Shown one piece after another: positions 52,754 to 63,670 of a stretch of 64,000 nucleotides of DNA. Positions within the stretch are counted from its first letter, which is position 1; each line of letters begins with the position of its first letter. Position numbers and translations under genes: made by a program. The notes beneath the pieces were generated by a model, which saw only the letters and a list, made by a program, of their open reading frames with translations, searched no databases and was not told the DNA's origin. Location: the NCBI RefSeq assembly GCF_905171775.1, contig NC_053497.1:35670264-35734263 (forward strand), in the 5' to 3' direction. The DNA comes from Rana temporaria (Eukaryota > Chordata > Amphibia > Anura > Ranidae).

Positions 52754-53367
52754 CTAATTAATTATCTTCATGCCTTAATCCGGCTCCCCTGTGTTAGACA
52801 GCAGGAGCTGCAGGGGAAAGGAGGGGCCATGGCAGCCTACAGTCACTACTCCCAGGCACTGCCAGCTGACTGGCACAGGAAATCACGTGACCGGACCGAA
52901 GTTGGATGAAAATAGGTACGCATATACATCTTTCTTACACAGGTTAGTCAATATAGGTGTTAGAAGGGGGGAGGGAACATTTTTAAAATAGTTAGGGTTT
53001 GCCTGGAATTCTTCTCTGAAAGCAAAGTAAATATAGTCCTATGTCTATACACAATAGAGCTATAAAACAGAACTAAAAGAATGCACTCGTGGAGGAAAGA
53101 GAAACAGAAGGGCTGGTGTTCAGCAATAAGGATTATCCTTATACAATAGGGGCCCTTGGAGTACAAACTTTTCATAGGATAGAATCGGGAGTGCAGAAAG
53201 CGTGTGAGTAGTACTGGGGCCTGTGGCAACAGGCGTTGGTCTGGTGTCAATGGCATCAGTTTGAGAAGCTTCTGAGATCATGTAGAATTAATTGATGGGT
53301 GCATTTGACCTGCTGTTGACTTCCTTCAGATCTGCATCAAGCAGGTTTTGCATTTCCAAAGGACTGG
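52754..53367. other. Unclassified stretch
   Basis: No repeat family, frame or RNA gene recognised over about 600 bases. Confidence 0.4.
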
Positions 53368-53742
53368 TACATACCTTTCAACTTTTTGAGATGGGAATGA
53401 GGGACACCTATCTGCAAAAGTATGCAGGCATAGGACACACCCACTGCCACGCCCCCTTAAAGGAGAATTGTACAAAAAAAACAAGATTGGGTAAACCCAC
53501 AAGCTCTTTTTTACCACTACTATTTCTTTTATATTGGCATTTGGAATTTACAAATGCAGCAATTTAGAAATCAGATGACAGGTTAAGCACTGGAAAGCAC
53601 TTTTTGATAGATAAAAAATGCATTTTATATATATATCTATATAGATCAGACCATAGAGGGACAAATGATGAGGAATGAGGGACATTGCTCCAAATCAGGG
53701 ACAGTCCCTCAAAATTTGCCAATAGTTGGGAACTATGCTGGT
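53368..53742. mobile_element. TIR element with GGTACATACCTTTCAACT end
   Basis: Second copy of the family at 33788-34139. It shares GAGGGACACCTATCTGC, AAAAGTATGCAGGCATAGGA and AAATGCAGCAATTTAGAAAT. The right end AGTTGGGAACTATGC is decayed. It is non-coding. Confidence 0.65.
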
Positions 53743-53787
53743 ATGTAATTGCAAAACCCATTTGACGTGAACAAAAGCCCATAGACC

Positions 53788-54440
53788 AGGGGTGCCCAAC
53801 CTTTTGGAGAGCGAGGGCCACTTAAGCAAATTGGTAATCGGTTGCGGGCCACAATATGAGCCCTCCGATACGGCCATTCAGAAGGGGACAGATGCCCTTC
53901 TGTTTTTTGTTTTTTTGGCGGATTGGATTGGAAGTAGGTGGGTGTAAATGGACACAAGTCTGTTTACATCTGCTGCTCCATAGAGGTGAATGGAGGGTCC
54001 AATTCCGTCAAACTGATCATGTGAAAGGGGCTTATGGCTGTTTTCACACTGATGCGCTGTGATTTACCCACACCGCGGGTGCAGCGCAGTGCACCTGTGG
54101 CTTTCCAATTTTCTATAGACTTCTATTATATCCTGCAGGTGTGGTGCACTGTCTGAAAGCGCACCAAACCTGCAGGTTAAAACAGAGTGCATTTGGTATG
54201 CCTCCACTTGTGACAGGAGCCGGCACTATACAGGAAGCATCAGCTTATGTGGCTGTGCTGCGCAGCCGCTTGCTTCCTCTACTGCCGTCTTCATTCACAA
54301 CACTGATGCTCTGGGATGGCAAACCACGATCTGGGCTTGCCAACCCGCCTATCCCAGAGGAGGAGGTCGCGGGCCACATCAGAAGGCTCTGCGGGCCACA
54401 TGTGGCCCCCGTCTTCCCCCGGGGCATCCCGCTCTTTAAG
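53788..54440 (+). mobile_element. hAT/Charlie-like element, degraded right end
   Basis: Begins CAGGGGTGCCCAACCTTTTG, a start typical of Charlie-type hAT elements, with TCGGTTGCGGGCCACAATAT nearby. It ends around GCGGGCCACATGTGGCCCCC (54393). The expected GGTTGGGCACCCCTG terminus is missing. It is non-coding. Confidence 0.6.
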
Positions 54441-54749
54441 TGCGAATTTCTCCAATTTTGCGCTTGCTTCTGAGGCTTTTTGTACAGGAGACATATTGGC
54501 AAGATGCAGGGATGTGCTGAAGCTGAAGCCCATTGAAAAAACTGCAGGAACGACATGGTGGGAACAAGTTTTTGTGTGTTTTGTATGTTTTTTGATCTGT
54601 ATACATGTGCAATTTTTATCATATAACAAATATTTTTTGATACTTTTTACAAAAATTGGTGTACCGTTATAGTCTTTCTATTTAGTTTATTAGGATCCAT
54701 TATTTTGTATATCATTGATTAGGATAAGGTACCAGACCTACATGGTCTA
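54441..54749. other. Unclassified stretch
   Basis: AT-rich, with no frame or repeat recognised. Confidence 0.4.
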
Positions 54750-55105
54750 CCAAATGAGGGTCTCTCATTAAGGTCTTCCTCCCAATTTCCTATTTTTTAT
54801 AGTGAGGTGGGGCCTCAATGGATTGGACTTGTTTTTCCAATTGGATTGAGATCTGGTGAATTTGTAGGCCAAGTCAATAACTTAGGTAGCAATATCCTGC
54901 TGAAAGAGGTCACTGTATATAGGGAAGGTGTGTACTTGGTCAGCAACAATGATAAGGTAGGTGGTAGGTGTCAAAGCAACATCCACATGAATGGCGGGAC
55001 CCAAGGTTTCCCAGGACATTACTCAAAGCATCATAATCCCTCTGCCAGCTTGCTTTCTTCTCATAGTGCCATCCTGGTGCCATCTCTTTCCCAGGTAAGC
55101 AATAA

Positions 55106-55383
55106 ACATATGCAATTTGTTTAGTTCAGAATTCTCTGGCCACCTACCTGGCACAGCATCCACGATGAGACTTTCTTTAGTGGTGGGTTTATATCGGCAG
55201 ATGGATGTACTTTTTTCTATATGCAAAAATTGTAACAATATATTTCCATAATGTTAAACTCATGTTTATCTCTTTACTTTTAGCTATGTGACGAATTCCA
55301 TGTACACCTTCTAACAAAATATGTGCCTATGTATGGCTCCTGAGGAAGCGGATATTACCAAGTAAACCGCGAAACATGTAGAG
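55106..55383. other. Unclassified insert segment
   Basis: Contains CCTGAGGAAGCGGATATTAC followed by CAAGTAAACCGCGAAACATG, a motif I have seen in dispersed vertebrate repeats but cannot assign to a family. A related inverse motif is at 63364-63395. Confidence 0.35.
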
Positions 55384-55386
55384 TAT

Positions 55387-56116
55387 TAGCTAGATTCAGA
55401 AACACTTACGACGGCGTATCACTAGATACGCCGTCGTAAGTCCGAATCCGCGCCGTCGTATCTTTAAGCGTATCCTCAAACCGAGATACGCTTAAATCTT
55501 GCTAAGATACGACCGGCGTAAGTCTCCTACGCCGTTGTATCTTATCTGCATATTTACGCTGGCCGCTAGGGGCGTGTACGTCGATTTACGCAGAGAATAT
55601 GTAAATGAGCAAGATACGCCTATTCACGAACGTACGAACGCCCGTCGCAGTAAACTACGCCGTTTACGTAAGGCGTTTTTCAGGCGTAAAGATAAACCAT
55701 CAAAAAGATGGCGCAGCAAATGTTAAGTATGGACGTCGGGACAGCCGTCGAATTTTTTACGTTGTTTACGTCGTTTGCGTAAGTCGATTCAGAATGGGGC
55801 TGGGCGTAGGTTACGTTCACGTCGAAAGCAAGGCGTATTTGCGACGTGATACTGAGCATGCGCGCGCATGCGCCGTACGATTGGCGCCTCATTTACATGT
55901 ATGGTAATGAATCATGAATTCATTACCATACAACACGCCCCCTACCTGCCTATTTTGAATTAGGCGGGGTTACGCCGGGCCATTTGCGCTACGCTGACGT
56001 AACTTAGGCAAGTGCTTTGTGAATACAGTACTTGCCTCACTATCTTACGTCGGCATAGTGCAAATGGGATGCGCTACGCCGACCTAAAGAAGCGCAGCCG
56101 TACGTGAATCTAGCTA
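55387..56116. mobile_element. Harbinger-like MITE, TAT duplication
   Basis: TAGCTAGATTCAG to GTGAATCTAGC, 730 bp, flanked by TAT at 55384-55386 and 56117-56119. It holds the family interior with CATGCGCGCGCATGCGCCGT. It is non-coding. Confidence 0.8.
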
Positions 56117-56339
56117 TATGTATACGCTGCACAACTATTGGTGATTGGATATATCTTTGGTAATAGAATGTCAATGATGAGTTGATTCATGGTTCAATAT
56201 TTTATTGTAAATGTCACAAACTTTTTCTACTTTTGTAATAAATATTCTTTTATATTATAATTTTGACTGTCTATCAGTTGCACATACGATGCCACCAAAG
56301 TCCATTTTAGCCTCCCTTTTTTTTTACAATACTTTGATG

Positions 56340-56559
56340 GGACGAAGGAATCAATCTGATTAACGTTGTTATACTTTTTTTTTAACGAATCTTGACAAAT
56401 TCGTTAATTCCAAAATTCCTGAATTTCCAAATTTTTCAATTTTTCAAATTTTTGGATTTTCGGATTTCCGAAATTTCGAATTTCCGAATTTACAAAGAAT
56501 GCAAAAAAAAAAAGAATAAAACGAAAACAAACAAATTTTTCGGCAGTGCACATGTCTAG
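56340..56559. mobile_element. hAT-like 3'-end fragment
   Basis: Ends CAGTGCACATGTCTAGA, matching the TGCACATGTCTA end at 45631, and is rich in TTTCGAATTTCCGAAT-type words. The left end is not found. 56120-56339 before it is AT-rich and unclassified. Confidence 0.5.
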
Positions 56560-56777
56560 ATAGCAACTCACACACACCCGGCCATCCATATGAAGTAAAC
56601 GAAAAAGTGATTCATCAGACCAGACCACCGTCTTCCATTGCTCAGTGGTCCAGTTCTGAAGCTCACATGCACATTGTAGGCCCTTTGGCTGTGAACATGG
56701 GTCACCCTGACCGGTCTGTGGCTACGCAGGTCAATACGCAACAAACTGCCAAGCCAATTTTTTTCAACACATCAACT

Positions 56778-57653
56778 TTAACCCCCTTGGCGGTAAACCC
56801 GAGCGTGACTCGGGGTTGGTTTTTCATGTTAAGATCGGTATCCCCGAGTCACGCTCGGGGTGGACGTGCAGAGTGTGCAGCGGCGCGGCTTACCTTCTCG
56901 CTGGATCCACAGGCAAGTTACTTACCTTGTCCCTGGATCCAGCGATGCCACCGCGCTGTGTGAGCGAGCGGGACCTCCTCGCTCGATTCACAGTGTCCCT
57001 GTGTGCCGCCGATCTCCGTTCCCTGCGACGTTACGACGGGAGCGGAGAACGGCGCCAAATTCAAAAAAGTAAACAAACACTTTACATACAGTAATCTTAT
57101 AGATTACAGTACTGTATGTAAAAAATACACACCCCCCTTGTCCCTAGTGGTCTGCCCAGTGTCCTACATGTACTTTTATATAATAAAAACTGTTCTTTCT
57201 GCCTGCAAACTGTAGATTGTCCAAAAGTGTCCCTTTTATGTCAAAAATGGTTTTAGATCAGCTAGAAAACAGCGATAATAAATTATAATCACTTGCAGAA
57301 TTGTGCGATAGCGATTTGTGGGGAAATTCGTCATAAAAATAAATAAATAATGACAGCGACAATTCTGCAACTGAGCACATTTCAGTGATTTTAAGTTGAT
57401 TACATTATTGAATAATTTTTATTATAATTATATTATTATTTGTTATAATTATTTATTATATTATAATTTATCATTTTGTTTTAAAAAAAAAATCATACCC
57501 GGCATGCCTACAAGACTCTTGCTTGGTCAGATTTAAGTGAGTTATTTCTAAAAATTACAGGCCAACAGTATAAAACTCCAAATTTCCTTGCAAAATAATT
57601 GTACCGCTTTTGGTACGTAATTCCAGACAGAATCATACCGCCAGGGAGGTTAA
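56778..57653. mobile_element. TTAA element with CCCCCTTGGCGG ends
   Basis: TTAACCCCCTTGGCGGTA at 56778 and TACCGCCAGGGAGGTTAA ending at 57653. CCC-type termini with TTAA fit piggyBac. It sits inside the Tc1-like remnant, which resumes with GGACAACATG. Inside it, CGAGCGTGACTCGGGG has an inverse partner CCCCGAGTCACGCTCGG. It is non-coding. Confidence 0.8.
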
Positions 57654-57781
57654 GGACAACATGTTTACTTGCTGCGAAATATAACCCACTGACTTTCTTA
57701 TGTAACAAGATTACCAATGTTATTCTCTCTGTGGTCAAAAAGGTGGGCTGATTGGTGTCATTCACATGAAAAAAATGAAGA

Positions 57782-58371
57782 TACCGTATTTTCCGGCGTA
57801 TAAAATGACTTTCTAACCCCTTAAAATCTTCTTAAAAGTCGGGGGTCATCTTATACGCCGGTAACCTAACCTTACCTTATCCCAGAATCGCGGCCGTACG
57901 ATATTTCAAAAGCCGCGCCTCCGACGTCTTCTGTTCCGTGATAGGCGGAAACACTCAGCTTCCCAGGAGGCACTGTGTTCAGTGTCCGCCTATCACGGAG
58001 GCCCTCTCGTCCTCAGACGAGAGGGCCTCCGTGATAGGCGAACATTGAACACAGTGCCTCCTGGGAAGCTGTGTTTCCGCCTATCACGGAACAGAAGACG
58101 TAGAAGGTGTGGCTTTTGAAAAATCGTACGGCCGCGATTCTGCATGTATTGGGATAAGGTAAGGGCACAGTCTGGCATGTAATGGGGCACAGTCTGGCAT
58201 GTAATGGGGCACAGTCTGGCATGTAGTGACAAGGTCTGGCATGTAATGGTGGCACCGTGAGGCGAGGCATGACTAGTAGGAAGGGGGTAGTCTTATACGG
58301 TGAGTATATCCCAAAACCAACATTTTGTCTGGAAAATTAGGGGGTCGTCTTATACGCCGGCAAATACGGTA
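57782..58371. mobile_element. TIR element with TACCGTATTTTCCGG ends
   Basis: TACCGTATTTTCCGGCGTAT and ATACGCCGGCAAATACGGTA are inverted. Inside, a long hairpin (57930-58100) pairs TCCGTGATAGGCGGAAACAC with its inverse, and a short tandem GGGGCACAGTCTGGCATGTA repeats at 58163-58225. It is non-coding. Confidence 0.7.
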
Positions 58372-59053
58372 ACCACGTTACCAAAAACTCAAACAATCCA
58401 GGACTAAAGAATAAAAGAGCCATTTACTGGAGCTTTGCACATGCTCTGTCCTCAATGCAACCCTCTACAAAGATGACAGCAATTATGGGAATCAAGTGTA
58501 AATTGCAACGTATTGCATCACAATCACCTATGAGGGTGCGTTTCATCACAAGCCCATCTTCACAATGTTGTACTGTTGTAAATGCAGGAAATATCTATTG
58601 TGCGCAAAGACCTGAACCTGGATTATTTCAACGTTTAATTACCTCTATTACACATAGAATGCCATATTAGTCCTTATTGTCTATAATTGCTCCATATATA
58701 AAGAGAGTTACTTTTTTGAACCCACTTCCTTCTGTCTCTTTATTTTTTTTCTCTAGAGATGTCCTTTTTTAAGGCATGATGTAAAAAAAAAAAAAAAAAA
58801 AAAGCATCACCTATGGAGAAATTTGAGAACCATCGTTTTTTTTGTGATTTCATGATAATGCGTAATTTTAAGGCTTGACATGTTTAGTATCTAATCTATA
58901 TACTTGACACAACCTCATCTTTTATATTTTACCAGAAAAGTTGGTATAATTTTGTATTTGATGGCACCAAAATTAATATGGATTTCATAAACAGCAATGC
59001 AAATATTGTGCGAAATTGAATGCCCAATAAGTTTGATAACGTTTGTGTTTGGC
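58372..59053. other. Unclassified AT-rich stretch
   Basis: No gene or named repeat. A 22-base A run is at 58782-58803. Confidence 0.4.
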
Positions 59054-59165
59054 GCAGTGGTGGTGCGTCCATAAGGGGCGCACGGGCGCAGCCCCCTCTC
59101 TCCTGCCGCCCCTCAATCACCATAGATAGATTCATGCATTGCAGCATGCACAGTGAGGTGGCCCA
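59054..59165 (+). mobile_element. hAT-like 5'-end fragment
   Basis: CAGTGGTGGTGCGTCCATAA, then GGGGCGCACGGGCGCAGCC and ATAGATTCATGCATTGCAG, match the reverse of 960-1067. It is truncated after about 110 bases. Confidence 0.5.
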
Positions 59166-59234
59166 ACCTCCTGATATAATCCCTCTCCACATTATACAAG
59201 ACTAAAAAAGAAAAGTTTTGACTTTAGTTATACT

Positions 59235-59446
59235 TTAGCCACTTGCCGAACCACGGCAGTACACATACTGTTATGGGGCGGCTCCTACAGGCACTGGGTT
59301 TTGTGTGCGCATGCGCGCCCCCGCTCGCCTACTCTACTGTGATTGTACACAGCAGGAATTTGTCAGCAGATTCCGGCCATTGATTCCTGGCAGGGACCTG
59401 CTCATCTGCTGTGTCCAATGTAAGGGGTTAGCTCGGTAGCGGGGTG
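59235..59446 (+). mobile_element. TTAACCACTT-type fragment
   Basis: Starts TTTAGCCACTTGCCGAACC, the usual beginning of this family with one change in the target. It runs into the Gypsy LTR. It is non-coding. Confidence 0.4.
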
Positions 59447-60008
59447 TGTGACCCCCTGGATGGGTTCACTACACACAAAATTTATACAGACAGGCAGTCA
59501 AAGATGGTTGAAAGCAAATATTTTGGTTTATTCTTCCATCTTGATGGAAACAAGTGCAAGCATCCAAACGGCATAAACAAAATCAAACATAAAATAAACC
59601 CTGGCCACTTGGGGCGTCTACCTTCACCACACAGGAACCTATCTAGGAATCTGGCACAGCCTAGTGCTGGGCAGTCACTGCTGGTCATACAGAAGAAAAA
59701 CAATAGTCTTTTGATTTTTATCACACAGAAAATCAATCCTCTCCTCACCTCCTCAGAAGACTCTCAGTACGCTGCTCTCCTTACTCACAAAGCCTCAGGA
59801 GGTAGCAATTCAGTGGTAATCCTCTGGATTACTTATAGAGGCCTTAATTGCCTCATTCTGAACAGCTGAAGTCTTCCAACGCCCTCAAACCTTTCCTGGC
59901 TACATTTGCAGCCGACGCCTAATAACAATTGGTGTATTGTCTAAACAAGGCAGAAATGTATGGCCCGTCTGTGACAACACCCACAGATTTACCTGACGTC
60001 CTGTCACA
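59447..60008 (-). mobile_element. Ty3/Gypsy 3' LTR (562 bp)
   Basis: Read on the minus strand it starts TGTGACAGGACGTCAGG and ends GGGGGTCACA, with a TGTGAC/GTCACA inverted terminus. Immediately upstream (60009-60021) is a purine tract GAGGGGGGGGGTA. The stop codon of the RT/RNase H frame lies in its first bases (60004-60006). No second LTR is in the window. Confidence 0.7.
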
Positions 60009-61290
60009 TACCCCCCCCCTCTTGTTTCAACCCTAGGGTTGGGACACAGGTTGCCAGGCAGGCATGCACTCGGGACAACCCATCTGCATTCCCCATTTTA
60101 GCACCGGGGCGATGCGTTACCACAAAACTAAATTCCTGGAGGGCCAGGAACCACCTATTTATTCTCCTATTGGTCTCTTTGTTCTGTGCCATCCACTTCA
60201 ATGGGGCATGATCCGTCACCAGTTCAAACTGTCTACCCACGAGGTAGTACCGGAGAGAATCCAAAGCCCATTTCACCGCCAAACATTCTTTCTCAATGGT
60301 GGCATAATTCTCTTCATGGGCCTTCAACTTTCGGGTGAGGTACATAACAGGGTGTTCCTCCCCCTTGATAACCTGAGACAGTACAGCTCCTAAGCCCACA
60401 TTTGACGCATCTGTCTGAACCACAAAGTCTCGTGAAAAATCAGGCGAATTTAAAACTGACTGACTACATAAGGCCTGTTTTAAAGCCTGAAAAGCTGTTT
60501 CTGCTTCGGGAGTCCATTTGGTCATTACAGACTCCTTACCTTTGGTCAAACTGGTCAGGGGAACAGCCTGTGAGGCAAAATGGGGGATAAAGCGGCGATA
60601 GTAGCCCACGATCCCAAAAAATGCACAAACCTGTTTCTTGTTGGTGGGACGTGGCCAATCCTGAATAGCCTCAACTTTATTTATTTGGGGCTTGATTAGA
60701 CCTCTTCCAATGGTATACCCCAGGTACCTCGCCTCTTCTAACCCAAGGGTACATTTTTTTGGATTGGCTGTAAACCCGGCTTTCCAGATGGAATCCAACA
60801 CAGCCTGAACTTTTGGCAAGTGTGATTTCCAATCCTCACTGTGGATGACCACATCATCGAGGTATGCAGCAGCATAGGCTCGATGAGGCCGAAGGGTCTT
60901 ATCCATGGTGCATTGAAATGTGGCGGGAGCATTCTGTAACCCAAAAGGCATCCTCCGATATTGGAAAGATCCGTCTGGAGTTACAAATGCTGTTTTTTCG
61001 CTGGCCGACTCCGAGAGAGGAATTTGCCAATAACCCTTGGTCAGGTCTAACGTCGTCATGTACCGGGCAGTGCCTAGGCGATTAATCAATTCATCTATGC
61101 GGGGCATAGGATAGGTGTCAAACTTAGTGATTTTATTCAGGCGGCGAAAGTCATTACAAAACCGCCATCTGGTTTGGGCACTAAGACGATGGGACTGGAC
61201 CAATCACTATTTGACTCTTCTATCACCCCCAGCTCAAGCATTTGTTTTACTTCCCGGCGAATTGCCTCTATAAGGCTTTAACTTGACCTT
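60004..61290 (-). pseudogene. Ty3/Gypsy reverse transcriptase and RNase H
   Basis: An open stretch of 399 codons (61203 to 60004). RT motifs, counted from its first methionine: DFRRLN at 18, LDLTKGYWQ with D53, and the YLDD box at 114-117. RNase H retains D265, E305, D331 and D374 (NADGLSR). The RT N-terminus (61175-61290) is in another frame, with apparent frameshifts near 61168 and 61270. No integrase follows: the frame stops inside the LTR right after RNase H. With integrase upstream (61234-62150), this is the Gmr1-like domain order, unusual for Ty3/Gypsy. The product would be inactive because of the frameshifts. Confidence 0.85.
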
Positions 61291-62190
61291 ATCCCCTGGT
61301 GTGGTGATAATGTCATGTTCAACTCCGGAGACCCAACCTGGCAGGTCTGAAAACGTCTCCTTATTACGGAGCACAAATTCTTTAACCTCCTGTTTCTGAG
61401 TTTTGAATAGAGTCTCCGCTATCCCAACTTCAGGGACAGCCAGGTTAAATGGAGCAGAAAATCGGGTAGTCTTAGCGACCAAGGACTCTCTATCCTTCCA
61501 TGGTTTCAGCAAGTTCACGTGATAGAGCTGCTCAGGTTTTCGTCTTCCCGGTTGGCTAATTTTATAATTCACCACTCCCGTTTTTTCCAACACTTTATAT
61601 GGACCCTGCCATTTGGCTAGGAATTTACTTTCGACCGTGGGGACCAGCACCAACACCCTATCACCAGGTGCAAAGAAACGGACCTGGGGCCCACGATTGT
61701 AAATCCTTTGTTGAGCCAATTGGGCTTGGGCTAAATGTTCCCTCACAATGGGCATCACTTGGGCAATTCTGTCTTGCATTTGTGCCACATGTTCAATCAC
61801 ACTTCGATGGGGTGAACTCTCACTCTCCCATGTTTCCCTGGCAATGTCCAGTAGGCCCCGGGGGTTACGCCCATACAGTAGCTCAAACGGAGAGAACCCT
61901 GTGGACGATTGGGGAACCTCTCTTATTGCAAACATCAGATAAGGGAGCAGATAATCCCAATTCTTTCCGTCTTTATCGACCACCTTCCTCAACATTTGTT
62001 TTAAGGTTTTTATTAAACCTTTCCACTAACCCGTCTGTTTGAGGGTGATATACTGATGTACGTAATTGGGTCACTTTTCAGGAGTTTACAAAGTTCTTTG
62101 GTCACCCTAGACATAAACGGGGTGCCCTGGTCAGTTAGGACTTCCTTAGGAAGACCCACACGGCTGAAAACCTGAAACAACTCTTTGGCA
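61234..62190 (-). pseudogene. Ty3/Gypsy integrase C-terminal part
   Basis: A frame from 61995 to 61234 contains WDYLLPYLMFAIREVPQSS, GFSPFELLYGR and the C-terminal GPYKVLEKTG and YHVNLLKPW stretches, then the linker toward RT. Upstream, 62013-62190 holds the second catalytic aspartate (LTDQGTPF, about 62130) and, in another frame, the glutamate region near 62024. Frameshifts lie around 62000 and 62045. The zinc-binding domain and the first catalytic aspartate are lost where the 32-bp minisatellite starts. Confidence 0.8.
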
Positions 62191-62622
62191 ATTGTGTAGT
62201 GAACACCTGTGTCCTGGCTCTGGTCGTGTAGTGCACACCGGTGTCCTGGCTCTGGTCGTGTAGTGCACACCGTCACCAGTGCCCTGGCTCTGGTCGTGTG
62301 GTGAACACCGGTGTCCTGGCTCTGGTCGTGTAGTGAACACCGGTGTCCTGGCTCTGGTCGTGTAGTGCACACCGGTGCCCTGGCTCTGGTCGTGTAGTGA
62401 ACACCGGTGTCCTAGCTCTGGTCGTGTAGTGTACACCGGTGTCCTGGTCATGTAGTGAACACCGGTGTCCTGGCTCTGGTCATGTAGTGCACACCGGTGC
62501 CCTGGCTCTGGTCGTGTAGTGCACACCGGTGTCCTGGCTCTGGTCGTGTAGTGAACACCTGTGTCCTGGCTCTGGTCGTGTAGTGAACACCTGTGTCCTG
62601 GCTCTAGTCGTGTAGTGCACAC
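62190..62622. repeat. Minisatellite, 32-bp unit, about 13 copies
   Basis: The unit is GTGTCCTGGCTCTGGTCGTG plus TAGTGCACACCG, with AGTGAACACCG variants and one short copy near 62445. It begins exactly where integrase homology stops. Frames open across it (PEPGHRCxLHDQSQDTG-type) are repeat artefacts. Confidence 0.9.
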
Positions 62623-63670
62623 CGGTGTTTAAAAAATAAAAAATAAATCTGCGCTATCAAAATGGTGGAGCAGCTGCATACAGTCCAGTGAAAAAAGGAA
62701 AGCAATACAAACAGAAAACAAACAAAGCAGCGCTGGGGGGATGAAAAAAGAATAAACAATAATGTCTATATAAAACGCTTATATGTGTAAACATAAAGTG
62801 TATAAGTCCATGAATTGGTGGAAATAATCTTGAACTGAAAAAAGGTCAATAAGTATGTATGAAAAACACCTCAGACATATATTCCAATTCCTTGAAAAGA
62901 CAAGTCCACAAAAATAAACGTGAAAGGTGAAAATAAGATGATCAGTCGAATAATAGTGACACAACACCCACGGTGATCCAAAATAAACTGTGATGAGAGT
63001 GATATCGCCCGCCACCGATAACAATGGAGGCTTACCGGATGTGGTGGACCCAAATGAGCTTATGCCCAAAGGATCAGTAAAGCTTGTAACTCAATTGAGT
63101 ATGGAAGTGGACCGAACCACACCAAACGATCAATCAGCAGGCAACGGTGAAATCCTCACTTAATGACAGGTGAGCAGGGTGACTCCAATTGGAAGATGAC
63201 TCATAGGAGTGGAAATGCTTGCACGGAGTGTGGGGAGGAAAATGAAAGGCACATAGCGTAACTCCGCAACAAAGGGGAAGTTTAATAATGGTAAAAAACA
63301 CTTACAATTATGTAGGCATTAAAGGACATCAATGTAGTATAGTGCATGGCAGCAGTAGAGTCCCGACGCGTTTCGCTACAACTAGCATCGTCTGGGGTAA
63401 GACTCTACTGTTGCTACCATGCTTTAAATAAGAAATATGACCTGTTTGGGAACACTCCCCTGGGGGATCACCCAACGAGAGTGCACTTCCGGGTCACCGC
63501 CTCACACACTGTTCACACACATTGCTGCATAGATAGAACATATAATGTGCGGAATCTGTAATACTTTATTTTAAAAGTTTATATTAAAAATAGGGCCAAT
63601 AAAATGAACAAACCTGGTTGTGCATAAGATAAATAAATAATGGCACCTGTTGCACGAGTTGAATCCATAT
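62623..63670. other. Unclassified stretch with a short inverted repeat
   Basis: No gene is recognised. A foldback at 63349-63417 pairs GCAGCAGTAGAGTC with GACTCTACTGTTGC around GCGTTTCGCT, a motif like that at 55350. Otherwise it is AT-rich and featureless. Confidence 0.4.

Larger units (their letters stand above)
54750..57780 (-). pseudogene. Tc1-like transposase remnant in three pieces
   Basis: Pieces at 54750-55105 (GATTGAGATCTGGTGAATTT, GTGTCAAAGCAACATCCACA, CCAGGTAAGC), 56562-56777 (ACACACCCGGCCATCC, GATTCATCAGACCAGACCAC, CCTGACCGGTCTGTGGCTAC) and 57654-57780 (GACAACATGTTTACTTGCTG) are collinear on the minus strand. They match a common vertebrate Tc1-like transposase (from memory). Separators are the block 55106-56561 (with a Harbinger-like MITE) and a TTAA element. 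Many stops and gaps are present, so it is inactive. Confidence 0.75.

Noticed and set aside
62013..62622. 158-codon minus-strand frame with a repeated PEPGHR peptide
   Set aside because: It is a translation of the 32-bp minisatellite fused to a broken integrase piece.
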